A stretch of DNA of 53,086 nucleotides, from positions 1 to 53,086 of the forward strand of contig JACZSJ010000006.1 in the NCBI GenBank assembly GCA_022574295.1, in the 5' to 3' direction. Below the pieces are notes generated by a model. That model was given only the letters and a program-made list of their open reading frames with translations. It did not search any database and was not told the origin of the DNA. This DNA is from Pseudomonadota bacterium. Lineage in GTDB: Bacteria; Pseudomonadota; Gammaproteobacteria; Eutrophobiales; Eutrophobiaceae. The first letter of the stretch is position 1. Every line of letters begins with the position of its first letter. This document shows, one piece after another, positions 1 through 10,011 of this stretch. The position numbers were made by a program, and so were the translations under genes.

Positions 1-3000
1 CCAGCACCCACAACGGTTCAGTTGAGAAGCCAAACTCTTCCGCCCCCAGCAGGGTCGCAATGACCACATCACGTCCGGTCTTTAACTGGCCATCGGTTTG
101 TACCACGATGCGATCACGTAATCCGTTTTGTACCAGTACCTGTTGTGTCTCGGCGACCCCTAACTCCCATGGCAGTCCGGCGTGTTTCAGTGAACTGATC
201 GGAGAGGCCCCGGTACCACCGTCATAACCTGAGATAAGCACCACATCAGAATGTGCCTTGGCCACACCGGCGGCAACCGTACCGACGCCGACTTCGGCAA
301 CCAGCTTCACATGGACACGCGCTTTGGGATTTGCATTCTTTAAATCATGAATCAATTGCGCCAGATCTTCGATGGAATAGATGTCATGGTGCGGTGGGGG
401 TGAAATCAAACCAACACCTGGCGTCGAGTAACGCACCTTGGCAATCCAGGGATAGACCTTGGTACCCGGTAATTGCCCGCCTTCCCCCGGCTTCGCGCCC
501 TGTGCCATCTTGATTTGCAGATCATCGGCATTCACCAGGTATTCACTGGTAACACCAAAGCGACCGGAGGCCACCTGTTTGACCGCACTGCGTCTCAAGT
601 CACCGTTTTCATCCGGTGTATATCGATCCGGGTCTTCACCACCTTCGCCGGTATTTGATTTACCACCGATGCGGTTCATCGCGATTGCCAATGTTTCGTG
701 TGCTTCTTTACTGATTGAACCGTAGGACATGGCCCCGGTTGCAAAACGTTTCATGATGTTTTCAATCGGCTCGACTTCTTCTAATGGGATCGATTGATTG
801 TCGTTCTTGAATTCAAATAAACCTCTCAAGGTCGCCAGGTGTTCATTTTGATCATCGACCAGTGCGGTGTATTCCTTGAAGATTTTGTATTGTCCCGAAC
901 GGGTGGCGTGTTGCAGTTTGAAAACGGTATCGGGATTAAACAGGTGATACTCGCCATCACGTCGCCATTGATATTCACCGCCCCATTCCAGATCGGGTCG
1001 TTTAACCGGACGATCCGGCCAGGCATTGTGATGGCGCAGGCTCATTTCTTCCGCGACCATATCAAGTTCGATACCGCCGATACGGGACGCGGTCCCGGTA
1101 AAGTATTTATCAACGAATTCCTTATTAAGGCCAATCGCTTCAAACACCTGGGCACCACAATAAGATTGCACGGTAGAGATACCCATCTTTGCCATGGTCT
1201 TGATCAAACCTTTGTTGATTGCCTTGATGAAGTTCTTCACTGCCTGCTGGTGTTCCATCTGTGGCAGGTGTCCTTTGCCGATTAAATCGCCCAGGGATTC
1301 AAAAGCGAGGTAAGGATTCACTGCGCCTATACCGTAGCCTATCAGTAGCGCAAAGTGATGGACTTCGCGTGGCTCGCCTGATTCAAGGACCAGACCAATA
1401 CGGGTACGGGACCCATTACGGATCAAATGATGATGCACGCCCGCGGTCGCTAACAAGGCCGGGATAGCGGTCTTTTCCTGGTCGATTCCGCGATCAGAAA
1501 GGATGACATTGCTATAACCGGCTTCTATTGCCTTATCGACTTCGGCACAGACTTCACTTAATGCCTTATCCAGTCCGGCGCCGCCTTCGGCAACGGCATA
1601 TAAGATCGGCACTGTTTTGGTTTTAAAGCCCGGCAGGTGTACGTCGCGGATCCTGGCCAGTTCTTCATTGGTCAGGACGGGTGAATTAATCTTGATACGA
1701 CGGCAACTTTCAGGCGCGGGCTTTAATAGATTACCTTCCGGACCAATGGTGGTTGCCACCTGGGTCACCAGTTCCTCTCGAATACCATCCAGGGGTGGGT
1801 TGGTGACTTGTGCGAACATTTGCTTGAAATAGTCGTATAACAAACGAGAACGATCTGATAACACGGCCAGGGCGGCATCAGTCCCCATCGAACCAATGGC
1901 TTCTAAGCCATCTGCGGCCATCGGTGCCATCAGGATCCTTAAATCTTCATGGGTATAACCAAACGCCTGTTGACGTTGTAACAAGGTATCCGGATCCGAA
2001 CCGTGTATCTGTTTTGGATCCGGTAATTCTTCGACTGGCATCAGGTTTTGTTTTAGCCACTCGCCATAAGGATGTTCGGTTGCAAACTGTTTCTTTAATT
2101 CTGCATCATCAATGATGCGTCCCTGTTTGGTATCAACCAGAAAGATACGACCCGGATGCAGACGTCCTTTTATCTTTACGTTCTCTGGAGCTACCTCCAG
2201 CACACCTACTTCCGATGCCATAATGACCATGTCATCTTTGGTCACATAATAACGTGATGGTCTTAGACCATTTCGATCCAGCACTGCACCGATAATTTCA
2301 CCATCGGTAAATGCAATAGATGCCGGACCATCCCAGGGTTCCATTAAACAGGCGTGATATTCATAAAAAGCCTTGCGTTCTTCATCCATGGTTTCATGGC
2401 CCGACCAGGCTTCGGGGATCATCATTAATACGGCATGTGGTAATGGGCGACCCGCCATGTGTAAGAACTCCATGACATTATCAAAGGTTGCCGAGTCACT
2501 ACCGCCTTCAATAATAATCGGGAACAGTTTCTTCAGGTCATCACCAAATAATTCGGATTCACATAATGATTCACGTGCGCGCATCCAGTTAGCGTTTCCA
2601 CGTACGGTATTGATTTCGCCATTATGAGAAATGTATCTGAAAGGATGTGCCAGTTTCCAGGCAGGGAAGGTGTTGGTGGAAAATCGTTGATGAACCAGTG
2701 CAAGTGCTGATTCAACATCGGCATCAGAAAGATCAGGGAACATCGGTTCGAACTGGGTGCCGGTTAACATACCTTTATACAGGAAGGTGCGGTATGACAA
2801 TGACGGTATATAAAACATGTCCAGTTCTGACAGATCTGAATTCCAGATGGTGTATTCAACGCGCTTACGAATAACATAAAGTTTGCGATCAAAGGCCGCT
2901 GATTCCAGTTCGTCGTTCCTGGCGATAAAGATTTGCTTGAAGATCGGTTCACCAGCCCTGGCGGTAGGGCCTAATAATGAGTCATCAGTGGGGACGTCAC

Positions 3001-3397
3001 GCCAACCCAGTAGTTGTTGGCCTTCTTCTTCGATAATCTGTTTAAATATTTCCTGACAGCGTTTTGATTGTGCCTGATCGACCGGCAAAAAAACCATCCC
3101 GGCCCCATAACTTTCTGACTCCGGTAACTCAATCCCGATGTCTGCACAGACACGTTGGAAAAATTTATGTGGTTTTTGAATCAGGATACCAACACCATCA
3201 CCGGTGTTTTCTTCACAACCACAAGCACCGCGATGTAACAGGTTTTTAAGAATGGTTAATGCATTATCGATAATCTTATGAGATTTGCGCCCCTTGATAT
3301 CTACAACGAAGGCAACGCCACATGCGTCATGTTCATAGGCTGGATCATACAAGCCTGCTGTAGGGGGAGTGTGTACCTGTGGGGTGTCTTTTTGCAT
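1..3397 (-). CDS. gltB: Glutamate synthase (NADPH) large subunit, 5' part, cut by window edge
   Basis: Large subunit of glutamate synthase, which transfers the glutamine amide to 2-oxoglutarate to give two glutamates (ammonia assimilation). About 1132 codons are present of a family usual length near 1500. Translation starts MQKDTPQVH and reaches the class II amidotransferase nucleophile at Cys26 (motif DACGVAF), so residues 1-25 are the propeptide expected to be removed. The amidotransferase domain continues with HRGACG, NTGDGVG and SHNGEINT; the central domain follows; the FMN/2-oxoglutarate domain begins around residue 830 and includes [28 protein letters not shown] and [10 protein letters not shown] near the window edge. 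The iron-sulphur cysteines and the C-terminal beta-helix lie outside. No convincing ribosome binding site is visible before the chosen ATG, but the N-terminal match fixes it well. gltD is expected beyond position 1. Confidence 0.97.
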   Translation of the reverse strand, partial: MQKDTPQVHTPPTAGLYDPAYEHDACGVAFVVDIKGRKSHKIIDNALTILKNLLHRGACGCEENTGDGVGILIQKPHKFFQRVCADIGIELPESESYGAGMVFLPVDQAQSKRCQEIFKQIIEEEGQQLLGWRDVPTDDSLLGPTARAGEPIFKQIFIARNDELESAAFDRKLYVIRKRVEYTIWNSDLSELDMFYIPSLSYRTFLYKGMLTGTQFEPMFPDLSDADVESALALVHQRFSTNTFPAWKLAHPFRYISHNGEINTVRGNANWMRARESLCESELFGDDLKKLFPIIIEGGSDSATFDNVMEFLHMAGRPLPHAVLMMIPEAWSGHETMDEERKAFYEYHACLMEPWDGPASIAFTDGEIIGAVLDRNGLRPSRYYVTKDDMVIMASEVGVLEVAPENVKIKGRLHPGRIFLVDTKQGRIIDDAELKKQFATEHPYGEWLKQNLMPVEELPDPKQIHGSDPDTLLQRQQAFGYTHEDLRILMAPMAADGLEAIGSMGTDAALAVLSDRSRLLYDYFKQMFAQVTNPPLDGIREELVTQVATTIGPEGNLLKPAPESCRRIKINSPVLTNEELARIRDVHLPGFKTKTVPILYAVAEGGAGLDKALSEVCAEVDKAIEAGYSNVILSDRGIDQEKTAIPALLATAGVHHHLIRNGSRTRIGLVLESGEPREVHHFALLIGYGIGAVNPYLAFESLGDLIGKGHLPQMEHQQAVKNFIKAINKGLIKTMAKMGISTVQSYCGAQVFEAIGLNKEFVDKYFTGTASRIGGIELDMVAEEMSLRHHNAWPDRPVKRPDLEWGGEYQWRRDGEYHLFNPDTVFKLQHATRSGQYKIFKEYTALVDDQNEHLATLRGLFEFKNDNQSIPLEEVEPIENIMKRFATGAMSYGSISKEAHETLAIAMNRIGGKSNTGEGGEDPDRYTPDENGDLRRSAVKQVASGRFGVTSEYLVNADDLQIKMAQGAKPGEGGQLPGTKVYPWIAKVRYSTPGVGLISPPPHHDIYSIEDLAQLIHDLKNANPKARVHVKLVAEVGVGTVAAGVAKAHSDVVLISGYDGGTGASPISSLKHAGLPWELGVAETQQVLVQNGLRDRIVVQTDGQLKTGRDVVIATLLGAEEFGFSTEPLWVL

Positions 3398-3646
3398 ACA
3401 ATGTTTCGTCAAATTGATGTTGTATTAAACCGACGGTCAAACCTGTTTGGCCAAAGGCCGTTGTTCTGGCTATCTTTTAAACGACCGATGATTATAGTGC
3501 TGTATCGGCATTATGTCACGGTGCAACATAGAGATAAGGCACACTTCAAACGTGTTGCTTTAGGTAATTATCATAGTTAACTGTTTGATTATATTGATAT
3601 ATATAAGGATCTCTTGCTGATGGTGCAGATTTTGAGGAGTTTGCTC

Positions 3647-3689
3647 TATACCCAGACTACCTGGAAATGCAGGCTTCAGAGTTTGGGTA
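3647..3689. repeat. Short TATACCC palindromic repeat, copy 1
   Basis: An imperfect palindrome starting TATACCCAGACTACCTGG and ending AGAGTTTGGGTA, just after the dgt stop codon. Its left half matches the left end of the long element at 49665-49834 almost base for base (TATACCCAAACTAC.TGGAAATGCAGG), so it is a short member of that family. It could also act as a transcription stop for the aroK-aroB-dgt transcripts, although no T-run follows. The rest of the 3398-3693 gap holds only AT-rich DNA that should carry the gltB promoter; I see no gene in it. Confidence 0.7.
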
Positions 3690-3693
3690 ACAT

Positions 3694-4827
3694 CTATTGA
3701 CGAATACGTTCAAATTCGGCAAATGCAAATCTATCTGTCATCCCGGCAATATAATCGGCAATGACTCTTGCTTTGCCTTGTTTGCCCTGCTCCGCTTCCT
3801 GCATGCCGATATTTTTCTGCACCTCTTCAGGCAATAATTCTAGTGTGGACATAAAGCCATCAAACAAATATCGAATTACCTGTTTTGCTTCTTCACTCAT
3901 CTTTTCCACTTTTTCGTGTTGATAAAGGTGCTTGTTTAAAAATCGCTTCAATTCCTGGTTCTGTGCAGCGACATTTTCACTCAGACCTATCATGAGTTCC
4001 CCCGCATTTCTGACATCATGAATCGTTGATGGATTCAGCGATTTTATATTTGCCTGACTATTCGCGATCAGATCACTCACTAAAGTGTTTATCATACGAC
4101 GTATGATTTCATGACTCATTCTTTTTGTTGATAAAGCTGGCCATTTTTTCCTGACCAGTGCCTGTTCTTTTGAGAACAATTCACAACTTTCCAACTGGAC
4201 AAATGTTATCAGACCAGCACGCAAACCATCATCAACATCATGGTTGTTGTAGGCAATCTGGTCAGCAATATCTACCACCTGTGCCTCCAGCCCTGGTTGT
4301 AATCGATCCAGAAATCGCTGACCAATCTTGCCTAACTCTTTTGCCTTGGCACGCGAACAATGTTTGAGTATGCCTTCTCTGGTTTCATACATCAGGTTCA
4401 GACCACTGAACTCTGCATACTTCTCCTCAAGTACATCAACAACTCTTAAGGATTGCAGATTATGTTCGAAGCCGCCGAATTCTTTCATACAACGATTCAG
4501 TTCATCCTGACCAGCATGTCCAAAAGGTGTATGACCGAGATCATGTGCCAGGCACACAGCCTCGGTTAGATCTTCATTAAGTTGTAGTGCCCGACTGATG
4601 GTGCGTCCGATCTGGGCGACCTCTATTGAATGTGTCAAACGTGTGCGGAACATGTCTCCGACATGATTTACAAATACCTGGGTCTTGTATTCAAGTCTGC
4701 GAAATGCCGATGAATGAACAACACGATCACGATCTCTCTGGAACTGGTTTCGATGTAAAGGCCCTGGCTCCTGGTATTCGCGCCCTATCGAATTTTCTTC
4801 ACTGGCCGCGTAGCATGCCAGCGTCAT
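3694..4827 (-). CDS. dgt: dGTPase-like HD-domain triphosphohydrolase
   Basis: Deoxynucleotide triphosphohydrolase of the short Dgt type (377 aa), a cytoplasmic metal-dependent enzyme that cleaves dNTPs to the nucleoside and tripolyphosphate. Visible motifs: the N-terminal RDRDRVVHSSAFRRLEYKTQ signature (residues 31-50), His66 in LTHS, the HD metal pair His95-Asp96 in CLAHDLGHTPFGH, and the later Asp in NNHDVDDG, together forming the HD-domain metal site. The ATG lies 2 bp beyond the aroB stop, and a GAGAGGAA ribosome site sits inside the end of aroB, so the gene is probably translated as part of aroK-aroB-dgt. Many gammaproteobacteria have damX or nothing at this position between aroB and gltB; dgt here is a lineage variation. 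The substrate range (dGTP only or several dNTPs) cannot be read from the sequence. Confidence 0.93.
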   Translation of the reverse strand: MTLACYAASEENSIGREYQEPGPLHRNQFQRDRDRVVHSSAFRRLEYKTQVFVNHVGDMFRTRLTHSIEVAQIGRTISRALQLNEDLTEAVCLAHDLGHTPFGHAGQDELNRCMKEFGGFEHNLQSLRVVDVLEEKYAEFSGLNLMYETREGILKHCSRAKAKELGKIGQRFLDRLQPGLEAQVVDIADQIAYNNHDVDDGLRAGLITFVQLESCELFSKEQALVRKKWPALSTKRMSHEIIRRMINTLVSDLIANSQANIKSLNPSTIHDVRNAGELMIGLSENVAAQNQELKRFLNKHLYQHEKVEKMSEEAKQVIRYLFDGFMSTLELLPEEVQKNIGMQEAEQGKQGKARVIADYIAGMTDRFAFAEFERIRQ

Positions 4828-4829
4828 GA

Positions 4830-5969
4830 TTAACTATTCCTCTCGGCCGGAGAAACATTAACTAAGGAAAAATGCTGTAATGTTTCCATCAATAAATCTT
4901 CATCAAATTCATCTGTGACAACAGCTTCACCAATGCCTTTTAACAGGACCAAAAACAACACACCATCTTTTGCTTTTTTATCGACTGACATTAACTCACG
5001 CATATTTTTCGGATTGAGATCATCCGGTAATGCAATAGGCAAGTTTAATTTAACAAGCATCTGTTTTATGCGCTCGATGACTTCTTCCGTGATCCAGCCT
5101 AGTCGATGTGAAAGATCTGCTGCCATCAGCATGCCCAGGGCAATTGCCTCTCCATGCAACCATTTCCCATAACCAAGTCCTGTTTCAATCGCATGCCCAA
5201 AGGTATGGCCAAAGTTAAGTATTGCACGGAGTCCGGACTCCCTTTCATCCTCTGCAACTACTTCGGCCTTATTTCTACAGGATTGTTCAATGATGTAGGC
5301 AAGTGCTTCTGCTTCACGGTTTAATAATTGTTCAACATTTTTTTCTAACCAGTCGAAAAAATTTTTATCTCTGATAAGTCCGTACTTGACGACCTCTGCA
5401 AGACCAGCGCTGACCTCTCTGTCACTAAGCGTATCTAAAACGGCAATATCAGCAATCACCGCCCTGGGCTGGTGAAATGCGCCGATCATGTTTTTACCAG
5501 CGGCATGATTGACACCCGTTTTACCCCCCACTGATGAATCTACCTGCGCAAGCACTGTGGTTGGGATTTGAATATAATCGATACCTCGCTGGTAGCAGGC
5601 TGCGGCAAAGCCAGTAATATCACCGACCACACCCCCTCCCAATGCCACCAGACAACTAGTGCGGCCATACCGCTTGTCTAACAATGCAGTGATAATGTCA
5701 TTCACTGCATCGAGTGTTTTATATTGCTCACCATCGGGCAAAATGACTGAATTAATCTCCAGTCCTTCTGCGGCCGACCCTTGTAGCGCCATGCCCTGTA
5801 ATGCTTGCATGACAGTTTCCAGATATAAGGGGGCGACAATTGTATTGCTCACAATCATGATCTGTTTTGACCTGATATTTTCAAGCAGCAAATTTCCTTT
5901 GCTTAACAGATCAATCCCCGCATAGATCGGATAACTACGATCACCAAGCTCTACGATTATCTTCTTCAT
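4830..5969 (-). CDS. aroB: 3-dehydroquinate synthase
   Basis: Second enzyme of the shikimate pathway, converting DAHP to 3-dehydroquinate with NAD and a divalent metal in the cytoplasm. The 379-residue length is normal. The NAD-binding segment VALGGGVVGDITGF is at about residues 108-121, the substrate/lysine segments QIPTTVLAQVDSSVGGKTG and KNMIGAFHQP follow, and the metal ligands lie in GLAEVVKYGLI and NFGHTFGHAIE. It starts 7 bp after the aroK stop, and dgt follows 2 bp later, so the three genes form a tight operon. aroK-aroB is the conserved gammaproteobacterial arrangement downstream of pilQ. Confidence 0.98.
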   Translation of the reverse strand: MKKIIVELGDRSYPIYAGIDLLSKGNLLLENIRSKQIMIVSNTIVAPLYLETVMQALQGMALQGSAAEGLEINSVILPDGEQYKTLDAVNDIITALLDKRYGRTSCLVALGGGVVGDITGFAAACYQRGIDYIQIPTTVLAQVDSSVGGKTGVNHAAGKNMIGAFHQPRAVIADIAVLDTLSDREVSAGLAEVVKYGLIRDKNFFDWLEKNVEQLLNREAEALAYIIEQSCRNKAEVVAEDERESGLRAILNFGHTFGHAIETGLGYGKWLHGEAIALGMLMAADLSHRLGWITEEVIERIKQMLVKLNLPIALPDDLNPKNMRELMSVDKKAKDGVLFLVLLKGIGEAVVTDEFDEDLLMETLQHFSLVNVSPAERNS

Positions 5970-5976
5970 TATTTTT

Positions 5977-6489
5977 TCATTGCTCAGCCGACATTATCTG
6001 CGTGATTATATCATTGATAGAAAGTCCGGCTGTATCAATCACCAGATCAGCGACCTCTTCATACAAGGGCCCACGTTCATTAAGTAGTTTTTTTATGACT
6101 GCTTCGTGATCTGCATTCTGTAACAGTGGTCTTTTATTGTCTCTTGATGTTCTCTTTAAGAGTTGATCAATATCAGATTTGAGATATACAACAAACCCTC
6201 TGTCTATAAGGATTGCCCTGTTTCCCTCGCTCAATACAGCGCCGCCGCCCGTTGCCAACACGATGTTTGACATCGATGTGAATTCTTCTAACAGTTGCGA
6301 CTCCCGCTTACGGAAACCTGCTTCACCTTCGATTTCAAAGATAAGATTAATCTTTACGCCGGTACGATTTTCGATTTCAAGATCACTATCATAGAATTTT
6401 TGCGAAGTCCGTTTCGCCAGCTTTCTCCCTATGGTTGACTTTCCTGTCCCCATAGGACCAATCAGAAATATGTTAGATGTAGATTTCAA
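5977..6489 (-). CDS. aroK: Shikimate kinase
   Basis: ATP-dependent 3-phosphorylation of shikimate, cytoplasmic. The 170-residue protein has the P-loop GPMGTGKST at residues 11-19, the substrate Asp region FYDSDLEIENRTG around 32-44, the GGG shikimate-binding motif in LATGGGAVL, and the lid region with RPLL (residue Arg near 119). The start codon is fixed by the usual short N-terminus before the P-loop. It is separated from pilQ by about 160 bp containing a strong pilQ-side terminator, so aroK-aroB-dgt probably has its own promoter in 6490-6570, unlike species in which read-through from pil genes is assumed. Confidence 0.97.
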   Translation of the reverse strand: MKSTSNIFLIGPMGTGKSTIGRKLAKRTSQKFYDSDLEIENRTGVKINLIFEIEGEAGFRKRESQLLEEFTSMSNIVLATGGGAVLSEGNRAILIDRGFVVYLKSDIDQLLKRTSRDNKRPLLQNADHEAVIKKLLNERGPLYEEVADLVIDTAGLSINDIITQIMSAEQ

Positions 6490-6560
6490 AATGACTGTTC
6501 ACCAGAGCCGAACACTACCGACAACTTTAATATGAATTGCTTAAGGATAATAAGCTATCA

Positions 6561-6601
6561 GCAGAAAATAAAAAAGGATGTGACACATGCGCCACATCCT
6601 T
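6561..6601 (-). terminator. Rho-independent terminator of the pilMNOPQ operon
   Basis: On the minus strand AAGGATGTG (6601-6593) pairs perfectly with CACATCCTT (6582-6574) around a 10-base loop, followed by TTTTTTATTTT. It lies about 50 bp after the pilQ stop and before aroK. The 9-bp GC-containing stem plus T-run is a textbook intrinsic terminator oriented with the pil operon. Confidence 0.9.
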
Positions 6602-6647
6602 CCATTACCAGGAAAATATCGTAGAAAATTATCAGGGACTTACTGAC

Positions 6648-8771
6648 TTATATAGTCAGATCATCCTTCAATATTTTTGGTGTGACGAAGATCAACAACT
6701 CGGACTTGCTTTCCGATACAGACGTTCTTTTAAAGAGAAAACCAACATAGGGCAAATCACCAAAGAACGGGACCCTGTCGATAGCATTGATCTCTGAACG
6801 TGAATAGATACCACCCAGAACTACTGTTTCACCATTGTCTACCATTACCTGTGTCGAAATATTCTTTGTGTTAATCGTCGGAATGCCTGCAATGGTATCC
6901 GCACCTAGAGTATCCTGATGTACTGATAAATCCAGCAAAATCTTGTCATCAGGCGTGATCTGTGGCGTGACTGTCAACGACAATACAGCCTTCTTAAAGG
7001 AAATGGTTGCCGCACCACTCGATGACGCCTCCCGGTAGGGTATTTCAACACCTGACTCTATAAGTGCTTCTCGTTGATTTGTAGTGATAACTTTGGGACT
7101 GGCAATATCTTCACCACGTCCTTCAGCGATCATGGCTGAAAGTTCAAGTTGCAGGAGATAGGAGCCAATCTTACCGACAATTAGAGACGCACTCGCGCCA
7201 GTGGCCAATGCCGGAAGATCAACAAGCAAGTTCTCAAGATTATCAGTTGTAAAACCTGTGCTTCCACCGAAGTCAATATTACCTGGCTCTTGCCCACCAA
7301 AAAGAACTGCCGGATTAGTGGGAGCAGGACCAATAGCATCCCGCGAGAGCGCATTAGACTGTTTTGTATTCTTACTATAGCCAAACCGGACACCCAGATC
7401 CTTGGCAAAACTCTCATCGGCATTGACGATGCGCGACTCAATCAGAACCTGACGTACCGGAATATCAAGTTTCAGCAGCATCTCTCTGATACTTTCGAGA
7501 CTTGCTGAGATATCCTGAATAATTAATGTATTGGTACGCTCATCTATCGTCACGGTACCACGTTCAGAGAGTAAGCTATTTCCTTCAGCCTTGATCAACA
7601 CGGCCAATTCACTCGCTTTGGCATAATTAATCTGAATAAATTCGGTATGTAACGGTGCCAACTCCTCGACCTGTTTTGAGGCTTCAAGCTCCAGTTTTTC
7701 GCGCGCAGCAATCTCTTCATTTGGTGCAATCATGATGACATTGTCAATCTGCCTCATGCCCAGACCCTTTGCCTTTAAAATAATATCCAGGGCCTGATCC
7801 CACGGAACATTCTTCAAGCGTAATGTGACATTTCCAGTCACAGTATCACTGGCCACCATGTTGAGGCCCGTGAAGTCAGCGATTAACTGGAGCACAGCGC
7901 GTACTTCAATATCCTGAAAGTTCAAAGACAAACGTTCTCCTGTGAAGCCAACCTGTGCCTTTCTTGCTGCTTTCTCTTGCTCGTCTAATGCTTGCACTTC
8001 AATAATGAACGTATTTCCCGACTGGTAAGCCAGGTAATCATAATCCTGGGTGATCGTCGAAATCTCCATCCGGGTTCCATTATTATTGCCTTTTGTATCA
8101 ATCTCCTTGACGGGTGTTGCAAAATCAACCACATCCAGCCTTCTGTCCAACTCGCTGGGAAGCTCAGCACCCAGAAAATCGAGTACAATTTTGCCTCCTA
8201 CCCGATTCATATCTACACTGATGGAAGGATCTGACAAGGTCACAATAATTCTTCCTTCACCACCATCACCTCTTCTAAAATCTATTCCTTCAATACCGGA
8301 GCTTGTCCCGCCAATATAAGCTGTGCCCCCAGACGAACCTGCCATACTGCTACCAGAACCACCACCTAGCGTTAGCGTTACAGAACTCCCTTGCACATCA
8401 ATTTCATAGGCAGTTGATCTCACAAGATTAAGCACGACACGTGTCCTGCCACCTGCCTCGACCACGGAAACGCTGTGTGCCACACCAATATCTATCGACT
8501 GGTTCTTAGTGACAGCACCCAGGGTTGTATTCGGGAAGTCCAATACGATCCTTGCAGGATTATCGATAGTGAAACTTATCGGCTCACCCTGCATGAGTTC
8601 CGATAGCTCAATTGTCAACTGGATCCTTTCACCCGGCAGGACGGAATAGCTGATATCGTCTAGTGTCGCCGCCTGTACTACGGAAGAAAACCCTGCCGTC
8701 GCAAAAATTCCCATTAAACTAATCATAGTCACGATATGACTGAGTCGCTTTGTCATCGCCCGCTTTGTCAT
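6648..8771 (-). CDS. pilQ: Type IV pilus outer-membrane secretin PilQ
   Basis: Forms the outer-membrane ring through which the type IV pilus passes. The 707-residue protein has a signal peptide (hydrophobic stretch about residues 15-34, VVQAA cleavage area), two peptidoglycan-binding AMIN-type beta domains in the first 260 residues separated by a Gly/Ser-rich linker, the secretin N-terminal short domain with LSLNFQDIEVRAVLQLIADF near 285-310, and the secretin C-terminal domain with VLIESRIV and the hallmark VPFFGDLPYVGFLFK close to the end. Last gene of the pilMNOPQ operon. The first codons MTKRA-MTKR are a small tandem duplication, giving two possible ATG starts 15 bp apart; AGGAG upstream favours the outer one, which is used here. 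Confidence 0.97.
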   Translation of the reverse strand: MTKRAMTKRLSHIVTMISLMGIFATAGFSSVVQAATLDDISYSVLPGERIQLTIELSELMQGEPISFTIDNPARIVLDFPNTTLGAVTKNQSIDIGVAHSVSVVEAGGRTRVVLNLVRSTAYEIDVQGSSVTLTLGGGSGSSMAGSSGGTAYIGGTSSGIEGIDFRRGDGGEGRIIVTLSDPSISVDMNRVGGKIVLDFLGAELPSELDRRLDVVDFATPVKEIDTKGNNNGTRMEISTITQDYDYLAYQSGNTFIIEVQALDEQEKAARKAQVGFTGERLSLNFQDIEVRAVLQLIADFTGLNMVASDTVTGNVTLRLKNVPWDQALDIILKAKGLGMRQIDNVIMIAPNEEIAAREKLELEASKQVEELAPLHTEFIQINYAKASELAVLIKAEGNSLLSERGTVTIDERTNTLIIQDISASLESIREMLLKLDIPVRQVLIESRIVNADESFAKDLGVRFGYSKNTKQSNALSRDAIGPAPTNPAVLFGGQEPGNIDFGGSTGFTTDNLENLLVDLPALATGASASLIVGKIGSYLLQLELSAMIAEGRGEDIASPKVITTNQREALIESGVEIPYREASSSGAATISFKKAVLSLTVTPQITPDDKILLDLSVHQDTLGADTIAGIPTINTKNISTQVMVDNGETVVLGGIYSRSEINAIDRVPFFGDLPYVGFLFKRTSVSESKSELLIFVTPKILKDDLTI

Positions 8772-8847
8772 CGCCTGAATACTCCTAACGTTCTATTAAT
8801 ATGATTCATATAATTCGCAGTCATCATCATTCCACCTCTGATTCTAT

Positions 8848-9411
8848 TCATTCTTCAACCAGCGCGATTGCCGCCTGACGTTCTTCCCAACGCCCCTGAC
8901 TATTCCTGATAATCTCCCTGATCTCTATCCTGTCTTCAAATACATTTAATATCTTGCCAGTATTGCGCCCCATATAGTTTCCAACCTTGATTCTATGAAC
9001 AGCACCATCTGGATCCTGAATAATTCCCCACTGATTGTCTTCACTCTCCATGGTGCCAACCATGCGCAAGCTATCAAGTTCAAATTGCTCTAATTCTTCC
9101 TTGTTACGATTCTGGATTTCATCTTGCATTGCTTGTGTTAAACCGCTGTCCTGCTCTTCTACTAACGCTTCCTCATCTTTCTGGTAAAAGCGCCTGAACG
9201 GATCGCGTGCATCCAGCGCGGCAGATTGATAGGCATAGGCCTCGTAAGGTTTAATCTCAGGGATAGGCTCTATTCTGCCTCCCGGTCTCGCCAGTATGTC
9301 CTGTGCGTATTGATCCAGATCACGCATATCACTGGTGCCACATCCACCCAGATTCAGGAGTGCACAAACAAGGCTCGCTATCCAAATGCCTTTCAAACGA
9401 AACAAAGTCAT
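8848..9411 (-). CDS. pilP: Type IV pilus assembly lipoprotein PilP
   Basis: Inner-membrane lipoprotein that links the PilMNO platform to the secretin PilQ. The 187 residues begin with a lipoprotein signal ending in the lipobox LNLGGC (Cys24), followed by an extended, low-complexity arm and a small C-terminal beta-sandwich (residues about 110-180) with LRMVGTM and the IQDPDGAVHRIKVGNYMGRN pattern seen in the PilP family. It starts directly after the pilO stop with no gap, so translation is coupled. About 75 bp separate it from pilQ. Confidence 0.95.
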   Translation of the reverse strand: MTLFRLKGIWIASLVCALLNLGGCGTSDMRDLDQYAQDILARPGGRIEPIPEIKPYEAYAYQSAALDARDPFRRFYQKDEEALVEEQDSGLTQAMQDEIQNRNKEELEQFELDSLRMVGTMESEDNQWGIIQDPDGAVHRIKVGNYMGRNTGKILNVFEDRIEIREIIRNSQGRWEERQAAIALVEE

Positions 9412-10011
9412 TTACCCTTCCTCCTCTTCATCCAGCGCACGATATGTTTTTGCTGTCGCTTTCATAATCAGCGCCGCCCCCGTTCCGTCCTTATCACTCT
9501 TCTGAATACTGATGTCGTGAGTCGTCACAATCCTGGGCAGTGCTGCGATTCCACTTACAAATTCACCTAATTGATGATAATCACCAACAACCGTGATTGA
9601 AATTGGCAACTCAGAATAAAATTCGGCGGGCTTTTCCTTACCAGGCTTGAAAAGTTTAAACTCTAATCCTGCAGCAAGACCCGTTTGAGATATATCAACA
9701 ATCAGGCCTGCAACTTCTGTTTTATCTGGTAATTGCCTGATCATGTCACCAAACGACTGCTTCATCTCAGCCAGTTGCTCTGTTAGTGCCTCCAGATTGG
9801 CTGCCTTCTTTTGCTTAACCTCAAAGGTTCCTTTCAAGGTGATTTCTTCTTTCTCAACTTCCTCGAGATCTGCTAATTGCGGGTTAATATCATAGTGAAA
9901 GGTAGCATAGCCAATCGCCGCACAGACCACAGCGATAACGACCATCCGGATCGGCAGTGGCCAACTACCAATATTTCCCGGATCAAGACTATTGAGTTCA
10001 TCTAAGGTCAT
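9412..10011 (-). CDS. pilO: Type IV pilus alignment protein PilO
   Basis: Inner-membrane protein that forms heterodimers with PilN in the pilus alignment complex. In 199 residues it has a cytoplasmic N-terminus, one membrane helix at about residues 22-42 (MVVIAVVCAAIGYATFHY), a coiled coil at about 50-95, and a ferredoxin-like periplasmic domain with the family's LKLF/ELPISITVVGDYHQLGEFVSGIAALPRIV section. The start ATG overlaps the pilN stop by 4 bp, indicating coupled translation in the order pilM-N-O-P-Q. Confidence 0.96.
   Translation of the reverse strand: MTLDELNSLDPGNIGSWPLPIRMVVIAVVCAAIGYATFHYDINPQLADLEEVEKEEITLKGTFEVKQKKAANLEALTEQLAEMKQSFGDMIRQLPDKTEVAGLIVDISQTGLAAGLEFKLFKPGKEKPAEFYSELPISITVVGDYHQLGEFVSGIAALPRIVTTHDISIQKSDKDGTGAALIMKATAKTYRALDEEEEG

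Noticed and set aside
6537-6797. Plus-strand frame across the pil terminator and end of pilQ
   Set aside because: Overlaps the terminator hairpin and the conserved C-terminus of PilQ; composition and protein are not gene-like.
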